Shown: positions 33,716 to 42,164, numbered from the stretch's first letter. The stretch: 64,000 nt of DNA from Actinacidiphila acidipaludis (GCF_019890725.1 NZ_JAINZZ010000006.1:186001-250000); one strand, 5' to 3'. The notes: generated by a model from the sequence alone, not told the origin. A program made the numbers and translations.

Positions 33716-34197
33716 CAGGACCCGCGCCGGCCGATCCCGTCCGCGACCCCTGGGCGCCCGCGATGCGGCTCGCCCTGGAGGAGGCGGAGTGCGCCCCGCT
33801 CACCGGCGACGTGCCGGTGGGCGCGGTCGTGCTGGGTCCGGACGGCGAGGTGCTGGCCCGCGCCCGCAACGAGCGCGAGGCCACCGGCGACCCGACGGCC
33901 CACGCCGAGGTCCTCGCCGTCCGGCGCGCCGCGGCGGCGGTCGGCCAGTGGCGGCTGAGCGGCTGCACGCTGGTCGTCACCCTGGAGCCGTGCACGATGT
34001 GCGCGGGCACGATCGTGCTGTCCCGGCTGGACCGCGTGGTCTACGGCGCCGCCGATCCCAAGGCCGGAGCGGCCGGTTCCCTGTGGGACCTGGTCCGCGA
34101 CCGCCGCCTCAACCACCGCCCCGAGGTGATCGCCGGCGTCCTCCCCGAGGAGACCGCCGCGGTACTGACGCGCTTCTTCCGCACAAAGGATTTCTGA
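33712..34197 (+). CDS. tadA: tRNA-specific adenosine-34 deaminase
   Basis: Cytidine-deaminase fold enzyme that makes inosine at the wobble base of tRNA-Arg(ACG), a tRNA that is present in this window (55985-56057). Zinc site: TAHAEV (His and catalytic Glu) and EPCTMCAG (two Cys). The first ATG is at 33763 (144 residues) but has no ribosome site. A CTG at 33712 has GGAGG seven bases upstream, overlaps the previous stop as CTGA, and gives the N-terminal residues usual for this protein (TGPAPADPVRDPWAPAMRLAL-like), making 161 residues. I report the longer form; the ATG start is the conservative alternative. Confidence 0.9.
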   Translation: MTGPAPADPVRDPWAPAMRLALEEAECAPLTGDVPVGAVVLGPDGEVLARARNEREATGDPTAHAEVLAVRRAAAAVGQWRLSGCTLVVTLEPCTMCAGTIVLSRLDRVVYGAADPKAGAAGSLWDLVRDRRLNHRPEVIAGVLPEETAAVLTRFFRTKDF

Positions 34198-34215
34198 GCA
34201 CTGCCCGGCGTGGGC

Positions 34216-34221
34216 TAGGAT
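34216..34221 (+). promoter_or_regulatory. -10 element for tRNA-Ser
   Basis: TAGGAT seven bases before the mature 5' end of tRNA-Ser. No strong -35 seen. Confidence 0.5.
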
Positions 34222-34228
34222 CTCCCTC

Positions 34229-34315
34229 GGTAGCGTGTCCGAGCGGCCTAAGGAGCACGCCTCGAAAGCGTGTGAGGGGGCAACTCCTCCGTGGGTTCAA
34301 ATCCCACCGCTACCG
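34229..34315 (+). tRNA. tRNA-Ser (anticodon CGA)
   Basis: 87 bases, long variable arm as for Ser. Acceptor GGTAGCG/CGCTACC, anticodon stem CACGC/GCGTG around loop CTCGAAA (anticodon CGA), T-loop GGGTTCAAATCCC. The CCA end is not encoded. Confidence 0.96.
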
Positions 34316-34327
34316 CTCTGAGCAGGA

Positions 34328-34368
34328 CGAGAGAGGGCAGTCACGGAGTCCGTGGCTGCCCTCTCTCG
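34328..34368 (+). terminator. hairpin downstream of tRNA-Ser
   Basis: CGAGAGAGGGCAG pairs with CTGCCCTCTCTCG, with an inner CACGGA/TCCGTG stem: 18 of 20 bases paired. Confidence 0.85.
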
Positions 34369-34435
34369 TGGCCGTCCCCGCCCTCGTTGCCCTCTCAGCT
34401 CCCGTCTCCGCGGCATCCGACGCCCGGCCTCGGGC

Positions 34436-35158
34436 TCAGCTCTCGTCGGCCGGCCTGGTGTGGAGGACCTCGCGGGCCTGTTCGGCGGCGCGGGTGATGC
34501 TCTCGCTGATGAAGTCGAGGAACCGGGCGACGTTCTCCAGCCGGGCGGCGGCGGGGGTGTGGGCGCCGAGGACGGCGACGCCCTGGCGCGCGGTCGCGAC
34601 GAGCTGGTCGTTGGCCCGGGCGCTGGCGATCGTCGCCTGGTAGAAGAGCTCGTCGTCGACGATGTAGCGGTCGCGGCGGCGCTCGTCGCGCTCCCGGCGG
34701 ACGAGGCTCTGGCTCTCCAGGAAGGTGATCGCCTTGGAGACGGACGCCGGGCTGACCTGGAGGCGCCGGGCCAGTTCGGACGCGGTGAGGCTGCCGGCGT
34801 CGGTGGTGAACAGGCAGGTCAGCACCCGGGCCGTCATCTTGGGCAGGCCGGACCCCATGAGCACGGTGGTGAGCGTCTCCTCGTACTCGGCCACCGCCTC
34901 GGCGTCCCGGCCGTGCGGCTGGGGGGCCGACTCCGCCGGGCGGGCCGCGGCCGGCCGGCGCCGGTGCGCGCGGCGTTCGGTCGCGCGGTGGGCCAGGTCG
35001 GCGCGGTAGGCGTTGGGGCCGCCGTTGCGCATCACCTCACGCGTGATCGTCGAGGTCGGACGGTCCAGGCGGCGCGCGATCTCGGCATAGGGGAGGCTGT
35101 CGGCCAGCCCCAGCGCGATCTGCTGGCGTTCCTGCTGGGTGAGCCTGCCTCCCGGCAT
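34436..35158 (-). CDS. regulator with IS30-type HTH plus GbsR/MarR-type domain
   Basis: 240 residues. Residues 1-50 hold a helix-turn-helix of the HTH_38 type known from IS30 transposases (LTQQERQQIALGLADSLPYA, EIARRLDRPTSTITREV), but no catalytic part follows. After a basic linker comes a MarR/GbsR winged helix (ELARRLQVSPASVSKAITFLESQSLV; RYIVDD wing). Two DNA-binding modules in one protein is unusual. It diverges from the DUF4097 gene; the gap holds several GTTGC-type motifs likely to be its operators. A GTG directly before the ATG is an alternative start. Confidence 0.85.
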   Translation of the reverse strand: MPGGRLTQQERQQIALGLADSLPYAEIARRLDRPTSTITREVMRNGGPNAYRADLAHRATERRAHRRRPAAARPAESAPQPHGRDAEAVAEYEETLTTVLMGSGLPKMTARVLTCLFTTDAGSLTASELARRLQVSPASVSKAITFLESQSLVRRERDERRRDRYIVDDELFYQATIASARANDQLVATARQGVAVLGAHTPAAARLENVARFLDFISESITRAAEQAREVLHTRPADES

Positions 35159-35220
35159 CACTGTCTCCTCGCTGGTCCTTCGCGGTCGTCGGCCTCACTG
35201 TAGCGTTCACCTTTGATTCA

Positions 35221-35343
35221 TTGCAATGCTTTCACCACCTGACGTTGCGTTACTCCCACATCCGTTGCAACAGTTTCTGCCATATGAACTGCGCAAACAG
35301 CACCGTCATGCAACGAACTAGTTGTCGCAGGATGGAAAGCAAC
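35221..35343. promoter_or_regulatory. operator-like GTTGCR motif array
   Basis: Sites: TTGCAA 35221, GTTGCG 35244, GTTGCAAC 35264, GCGCAA 35291, TGCAAC 35309, GTTGTCGCA 35321 and GCAAC 35339, spaced 12-27 bases. TGCAACGAACTAGTTG is itself palindromic. Region is AT-rich and lies between divergent genes. Confidence 0.55.
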
Positions 35344-35390
35344 GTAGCGTTTCCCATGTCAGAAACGAGGAACGAGCCCAGGAGAGCACG

Positions 35391-36056
35391 ATGCAGAAGT
35401 TCGCCACCGCCGCCCCGATCGCCGCCGTCCTGGACGTCCCCGCCGGACGCGTCCAGTTCATCGCCGCCGACCGGGCCGACACCACCGTCGAGATCCGGCC
35501 CGCCGATCCGTCCAGGAGCCGCGACGTCCAGGCCGCCGAGCGGACCACCGTCGCCTTCGCCGACGGCGTCCTGCGGATCCAGGCCCCCGAGCCCGGGAAC
35601 CGGCTCCTCGGCGCCGCCGGCTCCGTGGAGATCACCGTCCAGCTCCCCGCCGGCTCCGGCGTCGAGGGCCGGGCGGCGAGCTGCGAGCTGCGCGGGGTCG
35701 GCCGGCTCGGCGACGTCGTCTTCGACGGCGCGTACCGCCGGATCAAGCTCGACGAGGCCGCGAGCGTGCGCCTGACCGCGACCGACGGGGACGTCGAGGT
35801 CGGCCGGCTCACCGGCCCGGCGCGGATCAGCACCCCGCGGGGCGACATCCGGATCACCGAGGCCGTGCGCGGCACCGTCGAGCTCCGCACCTCGTCCGGC
35901 GACATCACCGTCACCGCGGCCGCGGGCGTGCCGGCCACCCTGGACGCCGGCACCGATCACGGCCGCGTCAGCAACTCCCTGAAGAACAACGGCGCCCCGG
36001 AGCTGGACATCCACGCCACCACCTCCCACGGGGACATCACCGCCCGCAGCCTGTGA
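35391..36056 (+). CDS. DUF4097 beta-strand repeat protein
   Basis: 221 residues from ATG 35391 with AGGAGAGC upstream. The short N-terminal region (QKFATAAPIAAVLDVPAGRV) lacks a signal. The body consists of beta-helix-like strands typical of DUF4097 (VRLTATDGDVEVGRLTGPAR, ISTPRGDIRITEAVRGTVEL, RTSSGDITVTAAAGVPA, TDHGRVSNSL), ending TTSHGDITARS. DUF4097 proteins are often linked to envelope-stress or export, but the role is unknown. Paired with the divergent double-HTH regulator, probably its repressor. Confidence 0.88.
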   Translation: MQKFATAAPIAAVLDVPAGRVQFIAADRADTTVEIRPADPSRSRDVQAAERTTVAFADGVLRIQAPEPGNRLLGAAGSVEITVQLPAGSGVEGRAASCELRGVGRLGDVVFDGAYRRIKLDEAASVRLTATDGDVEVGRLTGPARISTPRGDIRITEAVRGTVELRTSSGDITVTAAAGVPATLDAGTDHGRVSNSLKNNGAPELDIHATTSHGDITARSL

Positions 36057-36264
36057 GGCCCAGGTGAGCGGGGAACGGGCCGGGAGCGGGCCTCGGCGCA
36101 CCCGCGCCCGCACCCGCACCCGCCCCCGGCCCAACCGATCACCTTTCAACGGATGATGAGCGTGATCGATCGTCTGATTACGCTGTCTGATGGATAGACT
36201 CCAGCGATTGCACACTTGTCACCTGTCACCGCTGGCGCGGACGCCTGGCCGGGAGGGGCGGAGC

Positions 36265-36429
36265 ATGGCGCAGGCCAAGAAGATCACCGTGTACGCCGTG
36301 GCGATCTTCATCCTTTACACGATCATCAACCAGCCCGCCCGAGCCGCCGATCTCGTGCAGGTGGGCTTCGTGGGAATATCCAACGGCGCCAAGAGCATCG
36401 GCCAGTTCATGCACGACCTGGCCAACTAG
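36265..36429 (+). CDS. small conserved membrane protein
   Basis: 54 residues from ATG 36265 with GGGAGGGGCGG upstream; a longer frame lacks a site. MAQAKKITVYAVAIFILYTII is a membrane or signal-like helix, followed by RAADLVQVGFVGISNGAKSI. It is conserved in Streptomyces before the Dabb gene as far as I recall. Its function is unknown. It lies 30 bases upstream of the Dabb gene, probably the same transcript. Confidence 0.8.
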   Translation: MAQAKKITVYAVAIFILYTIINQPARAADLVQVGFVGISNGAKSIGQFMHDLAN

Positions 36430-36459
36430 CGAGCCCCGCCCGGGGTGAGAAGGAGTCCG

Positions 36460-36753
36460 ATGATCCGGCACCTGGTGCTGTTCAAGCTCAACGAGGGCGT
36501 CGAGCGGGACGAGCCGCGCGTGGTCGCCGGCGCCCGGGCGTTCGCCGAGCTCGGACCCAGGATCCCCGAGGTCGCCTCCTGGGAGTGCGGCTGGAACATC
36601 ACCGACCGGCCCGTCGCCTACGACTTCGCGATCAACTCCTCGGTCGCCGACGCCGACGCCCTGCAGCGCTATCTGGTGCACCCGGCCCACCAGGAGGCCG
36701 TGGCCCCCTGGGGCGAGTTCGCCACCTGGGTGATCGCCGACTACGAGATCTGA
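36460..36753 (+). CDS. Dabb (stress-responsive A/B barrel) family protein
   Basis: 97 residues from ATG 36460 with AGAAGGAG upstream. MIRHLVLFKLNEGV is the family start, followed by ASWECGWNITDRPVAYDFAINSSVADADALQ and YLVHPAHQEAVAPWGEFATW, the ferredoxin-like strand set with the conserved HP motif. Members are dimeric alpha/beta-barrel proteins, some with cyclase or monooxygenase-like roles. Function here not determined. Confidence 0.92.
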   Translation: MIRHLVLFKLNEGVERDEPRVVAGARAFAELGPRIPEVASWECGWNITDRPVAYDFAINSSVADADALQRYLVHPAHQEAVAPWGEFATWVIADYEI

Positions 36754-37144
36754 GTGACGCGCGCGGTGTTCCCGCGCCCGGCGGCCGCGGTCCGGCGGCC
36801 CGGCCGCGCACCCCGCGCCCACCCGCCTGACGCCGCGACTCCGCCGCTCACGACCGGCCCCCCGCGCAGCTCCGCGCCGGGGGCCCCGTCATGCCCGCAG
36901 TACCCCCCGCCACGCCGGTGACGTGCGGCGATGGCCGTGGGCCCGGCCTGCGGCGTTCGTACAACACGGCAATATACGGTGCTTGCACAAGGCGGACATG
37001 AATTGTGATGCTATGTCTGCTTTTCCCAGTTTTCGGCGTTTTCTCAGCTTGGGCAGTTCACCCGGCTTTCGAAGCCGCCGGGTTCCGTGCGCGCGCCCGG
37101 CGTGCCGCCGCGGCCGGCTTGTGTGGACCGATAAGGGGTGTGGT
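36754..37144. other. intergenic region before the first SigB-family gene
   Basis: About 390 bases. The first half is GC-rich with the hairpin-like CCGGCCCCC/GGGGGCCCC (about 36856-36887), a possible terminator for the Dabb gene. From about 36950 the DNA becomes AT-richer and contains the AAGGGG ribosome site at 37133. No convincing SigB-type promoter could be fixed by eye. Confidence 0.5.
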
Positions 37145-37972
37145 GTGCCGGTGTCGGCCCGTACGGCGTCAACAGCGTATCCGCGCGGCAGGACGCGGGC
37201 GCCCAGCAGCAATGCGGCGGACGCGCGGGCGCTGACCCAGGTGCTCTTCGAACAGATCACCGAGCTCGAGCCGGGCACCCCCGAGCACGCCCGCGTGCGG
37301 GCCGCGCTCATCGAGGTCAACCTGCCGCTCGTGCGCTACGCGGCCGCGCGCTTCCGCAGCCGCAACGAGCCGATGGAGGACGTGGTCCAGGTCGGCACCA
37401 TCGGCCTGATCAACGCGATCGACCGGTTCGACCCGGAGCGCGGGGTGCAGTTCCCGACCTTCGCGATGCCCACGGTGGTCGGGGAGATCAAACGTTACTT
37501 CAGGGACAACGTGCGGACCGTCCACGTCCCGCGCCGGCTGCACGAGCTGTGGGTGCAGGTCAGCGGCGCCATCGAGGATCTGACCGTGCTGCATGGCCGC
37601 TCCCCCACGACCGCCGAGATCGCCGAGCGGCTCAAGCTCTCCGAGGACGAGGTGCTGGCCTGCCTGGAGGCCGGCCGCGCTTACCACGCCACCTCCCTGG
37701 AGGCGGCGCAGGAGGGCGACGGCGCCCCGGGACTGCTCGACCGGCTCGGCTACGAGGACCCGGCACTGTCCGGCGTCGAGCACCGCGACCTCGTCCGGCA
37801 TCTTCTCGTCCAACTCCCCGAACGGGAGCGGCGGATCCTGCTGCTGCGCTACTTCGGCAACCTGACGCAGTCACAGATCAGCGCTGAACTGGGCGTCTCC
37901 CAGATGCACGTGTCGCGGCTGCTGTCCCGCAGCTTCGCCCGGCTGCGGTCCGCAAACCAGCTCGAAGCGTAG
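37145..37972 (+). CDS. SigB/SigF-family RNA polymerase sigma factor
   Basis: 275 residues from GTG 37145 (AAGGGG upstream). Regions 2 ([59 protein letters not shown]), 3 ([20 protein letters not shown]) and 4 ([40 protein letters not shown]) are complete; region 1.1 is missing, as in the SigB group. Controls stress or sporulation promoters, normally restrained by an RsbW-type anti-sigma factor that is not in the window. Tandem with a close paralogue. Confidence 0.94.
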   Translation: MPVSARTASTAYPRGRTRAPSSNAADARALTQVLFEQITELEPGTPEHARVRAALIEVNLPLVRYAAARFRSRNEPMEDVVQVGTIGLINAIDRFDPERGVQFPTFAMPTVVGEIKRYFRDNVRTVHVPRRLHELWVQVSGAIEDLTVLHGRSPTTAEIAERLKLSEDEVLACLEAGRAYHATSLEAAQEGDGAPGLLDRLGYEDPALSGVEHRDLVRHLLVQLPERERRILLLRYFGNLTQSQISAELGVSQMHVSRLLSRSFARLRSANQLEA

Positions 37973-38057
37973 CCCACCGGGATTAAGCCACCTGCGAAGA
38001 TATGTCGACATGGCGCTACAGCGCGTTGCCGACATGTGACATTCTGCGGATACCGCG

Positions 38058-38081
38058 TTTGTCGCGGGCGGACCTCCGGTA
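38058..38081 (+). promoter_or_regulatory. possible SigB-type promoter
   Basis: GTTT, 17 bases, GGTAT, resembling the GTTT-N14-16-GGGTAT pattern of SigB-family promoters and lying about 60 bases before a SigB-family gene, so autoregulation is possible. The spacing is slightly long. Confidence 0.3.
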
Positions 38082-38139
38082 TTCCAGAGGAGGAACAACC
38101 GTCGCTCGCGACACCCGTCCGCGACCTCAAGGGGGTGGC

Positions 38140-38979
38140 ATGTCCGTACAGGTGGGCAGTCCCAAGGTGCTTCGTACCGACGCAAGCGCACCGCACGACG
38201 CTCTTCACGGCGAGGCCATCGACACCCGTACGCTGTCCCGTTCGCTGTTCCTGCGGCTTGCGGAACTGCCGGTGGACAGCCCGGAACGCACCTATGTACG
38301 CGACACGCTGATCGAGCTGAACCTGCCCCTTGTGCGGTACGCCGCCGCCCGGTTCCGCAGCCGCAACGAGCCGATGGAGGACATCGTCCAGGTCGGCACC
38401 ATCGGCCTGATCAAGGCGATCGACCGCTTCGACTGCGAACGCGGCGTGGAGTTCCCGACGTTCGCGATGCCCACCATCGTGGGCGAGGTCAAGCGGTTCT
38501 TCCGCGACACCTCGTGGTCGGTCCGCGTGCCGCGGCGCCTGCAGGAGCTGCGGCTGGCGCTCACCAAGGCCAGCGACGAGCTCTCGCAGCGGCTGGACCG
38601 GTCCCCGACCGTCGCCGAACTCGCCGCCTGCCTGGGGGTGTCCGAGGAGGACGTGGTCGACGGCCTGGCCGTGGGCAACGCCTACACCGCCAGCTCGCTC
38701 GACTCCCCGCCCCCGGAGGACGACGGCGGCGAGGGCAGCCTGGCCGACCGGCTGGGCTACGAGGACTCCGCCCTGGAGGGCGTGGAGTACCGCGAGTCCC
38801 TCAAGCCGCTGCTGGCCCAACTGCCCTCGCGCGAGCGGCAGATCATCATGCTGCGGTTCTTCGCGAACATGACGCAGTCCCAGATCGGCGAGGAGGTCGG
38901 CATCTCGCAGATGCACGTCTCCCGCCTGCTGACGCGCACGCTGGCGCAGCTCCGCGAGGGACTGACATCGGAGGGCTGA
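38140..38979 (+). CDS. SigB/SigF-family RNA polymerase sigma factor (second copy)
   Basis: 279 residues from ATG 38140 with AAGGGGGTGGC upstream. Same architecture as the gene before it, with long identical blocks ([32 protein letters not shown]) but region 4 LPSRERQIIMLRFFANMTQS and [20 protein letters not shown] differ. The order corresponds to the sigF/sigN neighbourhood of S. coelicolor as I remember it. Which of the two is SigF and which SigN cannot be decided by eye. The stop codon lies in a repeat related to that behind melC2. Confidence 0.94.
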   Translation: MSVQVGSPKVLRTDASAPHDALHGEAIDTRTLSRSLFLRLAELPVDSPERTYVRDTLIELNLPLVRYAAARFRSRNEPMEDIVQVGTIGLIKAIDRFDCERGVEFPTFAMPTIVGEVKRFFRDTSWSVRVPRRLQELRLALTKASDELSQRLDRSPTVAELAACLGVSEEDVVDGLAVGNAYTASSLDSPPPEDDGGEGSLADRLGYEDSALEGVEYRESLKPLLAQLPSRERQIIMLRFFANMTQSQIGEEVGISQMHVSRLLTRTLAQLREGLTSEG

Positions 38980-39116
38980 CGCACGAGCTCCCGCAGTGGC
39001 CGGCCGACGGGATCCTGCCCGCGCGAGGGTGGGCGAGGGGCCAGAGGCCGTCCGCGGAGGGGGCGAGCAGAAAGCCCGACCGACGGCGCAGAGGGGTGAG
39101 GAGGGAGGAGTGGTCG
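38974..39116. repeat. diverged copy of the melC2 90-bp repeat
   Basis: GAGGGCTGACGCACGAGCTC aligns with GGAGGAGTGACGACCGAGCTC; AGTGGCCGGCCGA, GAGGCCGTCCGCGGAGGG and GCGAGCAG also match, with a 36-base insertion. As at melC2, the unit starts over the stop codon of the gene. Confidence 0.75.
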
Positions 39117-39142
39117 GGCTCGGCCCGGAGTGAGGGCGGACC

Positions 39143-39340
39143 TCACTTCATCGCGAGGACGACCACTCCGATGATCACCACCAGTGCGACGATCACGCCG
39201 ACGATCAGTCCGGTGCGGCTGCGGGTCTCCGCGCGCTGCACCTCGGCGGCCGGGGGCCGCTCATCCACGAAGGCGCGGAACATCTGCGTGCTGCCCGCGG
39301 GGTCGTAGTTGTTGTCAGGGTTCGGGGTGTGGTTCGCCAT
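39143..39340 (-). CDS. small membrane protein
   Basis: 65 residues from ATG 39340: soluble start MANHTPNPDNNYDPAGSTQM, a charged middle, and a C-terminal membrane helix GLIVGVIVALVVIIGVVVLA ending in MK. Tail-anchored topology. Family (DUF6480-like) is only a guess. It diverges from the aldo/keto reductase by 60 bases and converges on the sigma gene across the repeat. Confidence 0.75.
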   Translation of the reverse strand: MANHTPNPDNNYDPAGSTQMFRAFVDERPPAAEVQRAETRSRTGLIVGVIVALVVIIGVVVLAMK

Positions 39341-39400
39341 GCCGCCTGACCCTAGCGTGTATGCGGAATACCCGGCACCCCCAGGTTGTTCGCGTGACTC

Positions 39401-40336
39401 ATGGCACGCATCGGTGACTCTGATCTCGACGTATTCCCTCTCGCCCTCGGCGGCAACGTCTTCGGATGGACCGCCGACGAGGCGCAGTCCTTCGCGGTCC
39501 TGGACGCCTACGCGGCGGCGGGCGGCGACTTCCTGGACACCGCGGATGTCTACTCCGCCTGGGTCGACGGCAACTCCGGGGGCGAGTCCGAGACGATCAT
39601 CGGCCGCTGGCTTGCCCGCCGCGGCCGCCGCGACGACATCGTGGTCGCCACCAAGGCCGGCTCCCACCCGGACTTCAAGGGCCTGCGGGCCGGCACGATC
39701 AAGAAGGCCGCGGAGGCGTCGCTGCGCCGCCTGGGGACCGACCACATCGACCTCTACTACTCGCACTTCGACGACCTGGACACCCCGGTCGAGGAGATCG
39801 TCACCGCGCTGGACGCCCTGGTGAAGGAGGGCAAGGTGCGGGCGCTCGGCGCGTCCAACATCTCCGCCGAGCGGCTGGCCGCCTCCCTGGACTTCGCCGA
39901 GCGCGAGGGCCTGACCCGCTACGAGATCCTGCAGCCGCACTACAACCTGGTCGAGCGCGAGCACTACGAGGGCCCGCTGGCCGCCCTGGTCGCCGAGCGC
40001 GGTCTGTCGGCGGCTCCCTACTTCGGCCTGGCCGCCGGCTTCCTCACCGGCAAGTACCGGCCGGGCGGCACGGCCGTCGGAAGCGCCCGCGAGGGCAAGG
40101 CGGCGTCCTACCTCGCACAGGAGCGCGGGCCCCGCGTACTGGCCGCGCTCGACGAGGTGGCCGCCGCGCACAGCGCCGAGCCGGCGACCGTGGCGCTGGC
40201 CTGGCTCGGCGCCCAGCCGACCGTGGTGGCGCCGATCGCCAGCGCCCGCACGGTCGAGCAGTTGCCCGCGCTGGTCGCGGCCGCCGACCTGAAGCTCACC
40301 CCGGAGGAGGTCGCGGTCCTCACGGCCGCCGCCTGA
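39401..40336 (+). CDS. aldo/keto reductase
   Basis: 311 residues. LALGGNVFGWTADE, then the catalytic Asp and Tyr in FLDTADVYSAW, the Lys in VVATKAGSHP and HIDLYYSHFDD in place of the usual catalytic His region; ALGASNISAERLAASL and the NADPH end PIASARTVEQL complete the TIM barrel. NADPH-dependent reductase of the AKR superfamily, close to the YajO/Tas type; substrate unknown. Monocistronic. Confidence 0.94.
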   Translation: MARIGDSDLDVFPLALGGNVFGWTADEAQSFAVLDAYAAAGGDFLDTADVYSAWVDGNSGGESETIIGRWLARRGRRDDIVVATKAGSHPDFKGLRAGTIKKAAEASLRRLGTDHIDLYYSHFDDLDTPVEEIVTALDALVKEGKVRALGASNISAERLAASLDFAEREGLTRYEILQPHYNLVEREHYEGPLAALVAERGLSAAPYFGLAAGFLTGKYRPGGTAVGSAREGKAASYLAQERGPRVLAALDEVAAAHSAEPATVALAWLGAQPTVVAPIASARTVEQLPALVAAADLKLTPEEVAVLTAAA

Positions 40337-40505
40337 CCGCCCGCGGACGCCTGTCCGCCGTCACCGCGCGACCGCCCGTCCCCGTCCACCGGGGGCGGGC
40401 GGTGGCACGTGCGGCCCATCCACCGCCGTCCCGGGAACCCACCGCGATGTGGGCTTCGTCTCAGCCGGCTCACAGCAAGTGGCATCTACACCCATCATGA
40501 CCTAC

Positions 40506-40522
40506 AGTTGCTTTAGGCAACT
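40506..40522 (+). promoter_or_regulatory. palindromic operator before MFS exporter gene
   Basis: AGTTGC-TTTAG-GCAACT, a 17-bp palindrome with perfect 6-bp arms, 22 bases before the exporter start. Typical of MarR- or TetR-family binding. Confidence 0.6.
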
Positions 40523-40544
40523 AAAGTGGAGGTGTGCGAGGCCA

Positions 40545-42164
40545 GTGGCGTCGATACGAACCCAGTCCGGGACCACCGCGGCACCGGCGGCAGCCGGTGA
40601 CGCGCCCATGTCCCACCGCCAGATCATGGAGGCGCTGTCGGGCCTGCTGCTCGGGCTCTTCGTGGCGATCCTGTCGTCCACGATCGTCTCCAACGCGCTT
40701 CCCCGGATCCTCGCCGACATCGGCGGCGGGCAGAGCGCCTACACCTGGGTCGTCACCGCCTCGCTGCTCGCGGTCACCGCGACCACCCCGATCTGGGGCA
40801 AGCTCTCCGACCTGTTCAGCAAGAAGCTGCTGATCCAGCTCGCGCTGGTGATCTACGTGGTCGGCTCGATCGTGGCCGGCTTCTCCACCAGCCCGGGCCT
40901 GCTGATCGTCTGCCGTCTGGTGCAGGGCGTCGGCGCGGGCGGCCTGTCCGCACTCACCCAGGTGATCATGGCCGCGATGATCTCGCCGCGGCAGCGCGGC
41001 CGGTACAGCGGCTACCTCGGCGCCACGTTCGCCATCGCGACGGTCGGCGGACCGCTGATCGGCGGCGTCATCGTCGACTCCGCGCTGGGGTGGCGCTGGT
41101 GCTTCTACGTCGGCGTGCCGTTCGCGATCGTCGCCCTCGTCGTGCTGCAGAAGACGCTGCACCTGCCGGTGGTCAAGCGCCAGGTGAAGATCGACTGGAC
41201 CGGCGCCTTCTTCATCACCGCCGCGGTCTCGCTGCTGATGATCTGGGTCTCGCTCGGCGGCCAGAGCTACGCCTGGATGTCGTGGCAGACCTTCGTGATG
41301 GTGCCCGCGGCCCTGGTGCTGGGCGCGATCTTCCTCTTCACCGAGTCCCGGGCGGCCGAACCGATCGTGCCGCTGCGGCTGTTCCGCAACCCGACCATCA
41401 CCCTGACCTCGCTGGCCAGCCTGTTCGTCGGCATCGCGATGTTCGCCGGGACGGTCTTCCTCAGCCAGTACTTCCAGCTGGCCCGCGGCAAGACCCCGAC
41501 GATGTCCGGCCTGATGACCATTCCGCTCATCGGCGGGCTGTTCGTGTCCTCGATGGTCAGCGGGCGGATCATCACCCGCACCGGACGCTGGAAGGGCTTC
41601 CTGGTCGCGGGCGGCCTGCTGGTCACCGCGGGCACCGGCACGCTCGGCATGATCCGCGCCGGCACCCCGTACACCGAAGTGGCCGTCTACATGGCCCTGC
41701 TGGGGCTCGGCATCGGCATGATGATGCAGAACCTCGTACTCGCCGTGCAGAACCAGGTCTCGGCGGCCGACCTCGGCGCCGCCAGCTCGCTGGTGACCTT
41801 CTTCCGCTCGCTCGGCGGTGCGGTCGGCGTCACGGCGCTCGGCGCGGTGCTCGGCAACCGGGTCACCCACTTCGTCACCCAGGGCCTGACCGCCCTCCAC
41901 GTCAGCGGCGCGGCGGGCACGGGCGGCGGCATCCCGGACGTGGCGACGCTGCCCGCGCCGGTGCGGGGTGTCGTCGAGAACGCCTACGGGCACGGCGTCG
42001 GGGACGTGTTCCTCTACGCGGCACCGTTCGCGCTGATCTCCTTCCTGCTCGTCCTCTTCGTCAAGGAAGTTGCCTTGAACAACCGAAGCGGTTTGCAGCA
42101 GGTCTCCTCGGGTACAGGCCGGACGTCCGGTGACGTCGCGGGCGCGGCGGCCCGCGAGAGGTGA
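40545..42164 (+). CDS. MFS drug exporter (DHA2/EmrB type)
   Basis: 539 residues from GTG 40545 (GGAGG 12 bases upstream). 14 membrane helices expected; motif C-like ATFAIATVGGPLIGGVIVD, motif A WGKLSDLFSKKL, and the first-helix GLFVAILSSTIVSNALPRI with motif D. It exports toxic compounds with proton influx. It has no neighbouring regulator; a palindromic site lies between promoter and start. Codons 1-25 are not membrane-spanning and may be a regulatory leader if the true start is the ATG at about 40608. Confidence 0.92.
   Translation: MASIRTQSGTTAAPAAAGDAPMSHRQIMEALSGLLLGLFVAILSSTIVSNALPRILADIGGGQSAYTWVVTASLLAVTATTPIWGKLSDLFSKKLLIQLALVIYVVGSIVAGFSTSPGLLIVCRLVQGVGAGGLSALTQVIMAAMISPRQRGRYSGYLGATFAIATVGGPLIGGVIVDSALGWRWCFYVGVPFAIVALVVLQKTLHLPVVKRQVKIDWTGAFFITAAVSLLMIWVSLGGQSYAWMSWQTFVMVPAALVLGAIFLFTESRAAEPIVPLRLFRNPTITLTSLASLFVGIAMFAGTVFLSQYFQLARGKTPTMSGLMTIPLIGGLFVSSMVSGRIITRTGRWKGFLVAGGLLVTAGTGTLGMIRAGTPYTEVAVYMALLGLGIGMMMQNLVLAVQNQVSAADLGAASSLVTFFRSLGGAVGVTALGAVLGNRVTHFVTQGLTALHVSGAAGTGGGIPDVATLPAPVRGVVENAYGHGVGDVFLYAAPFALISFLLVLFVKEVALNNRSGLQQVSSGTGRTSGDVAGAAARER

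Noticed and set aside
34436..35158. IS30 transposase remnant
   Set aside because: Only the HTH module resembles IS30; it is fused in frame to an intact MarR-type regulator and lacks the DDE domain and inverted repeats.
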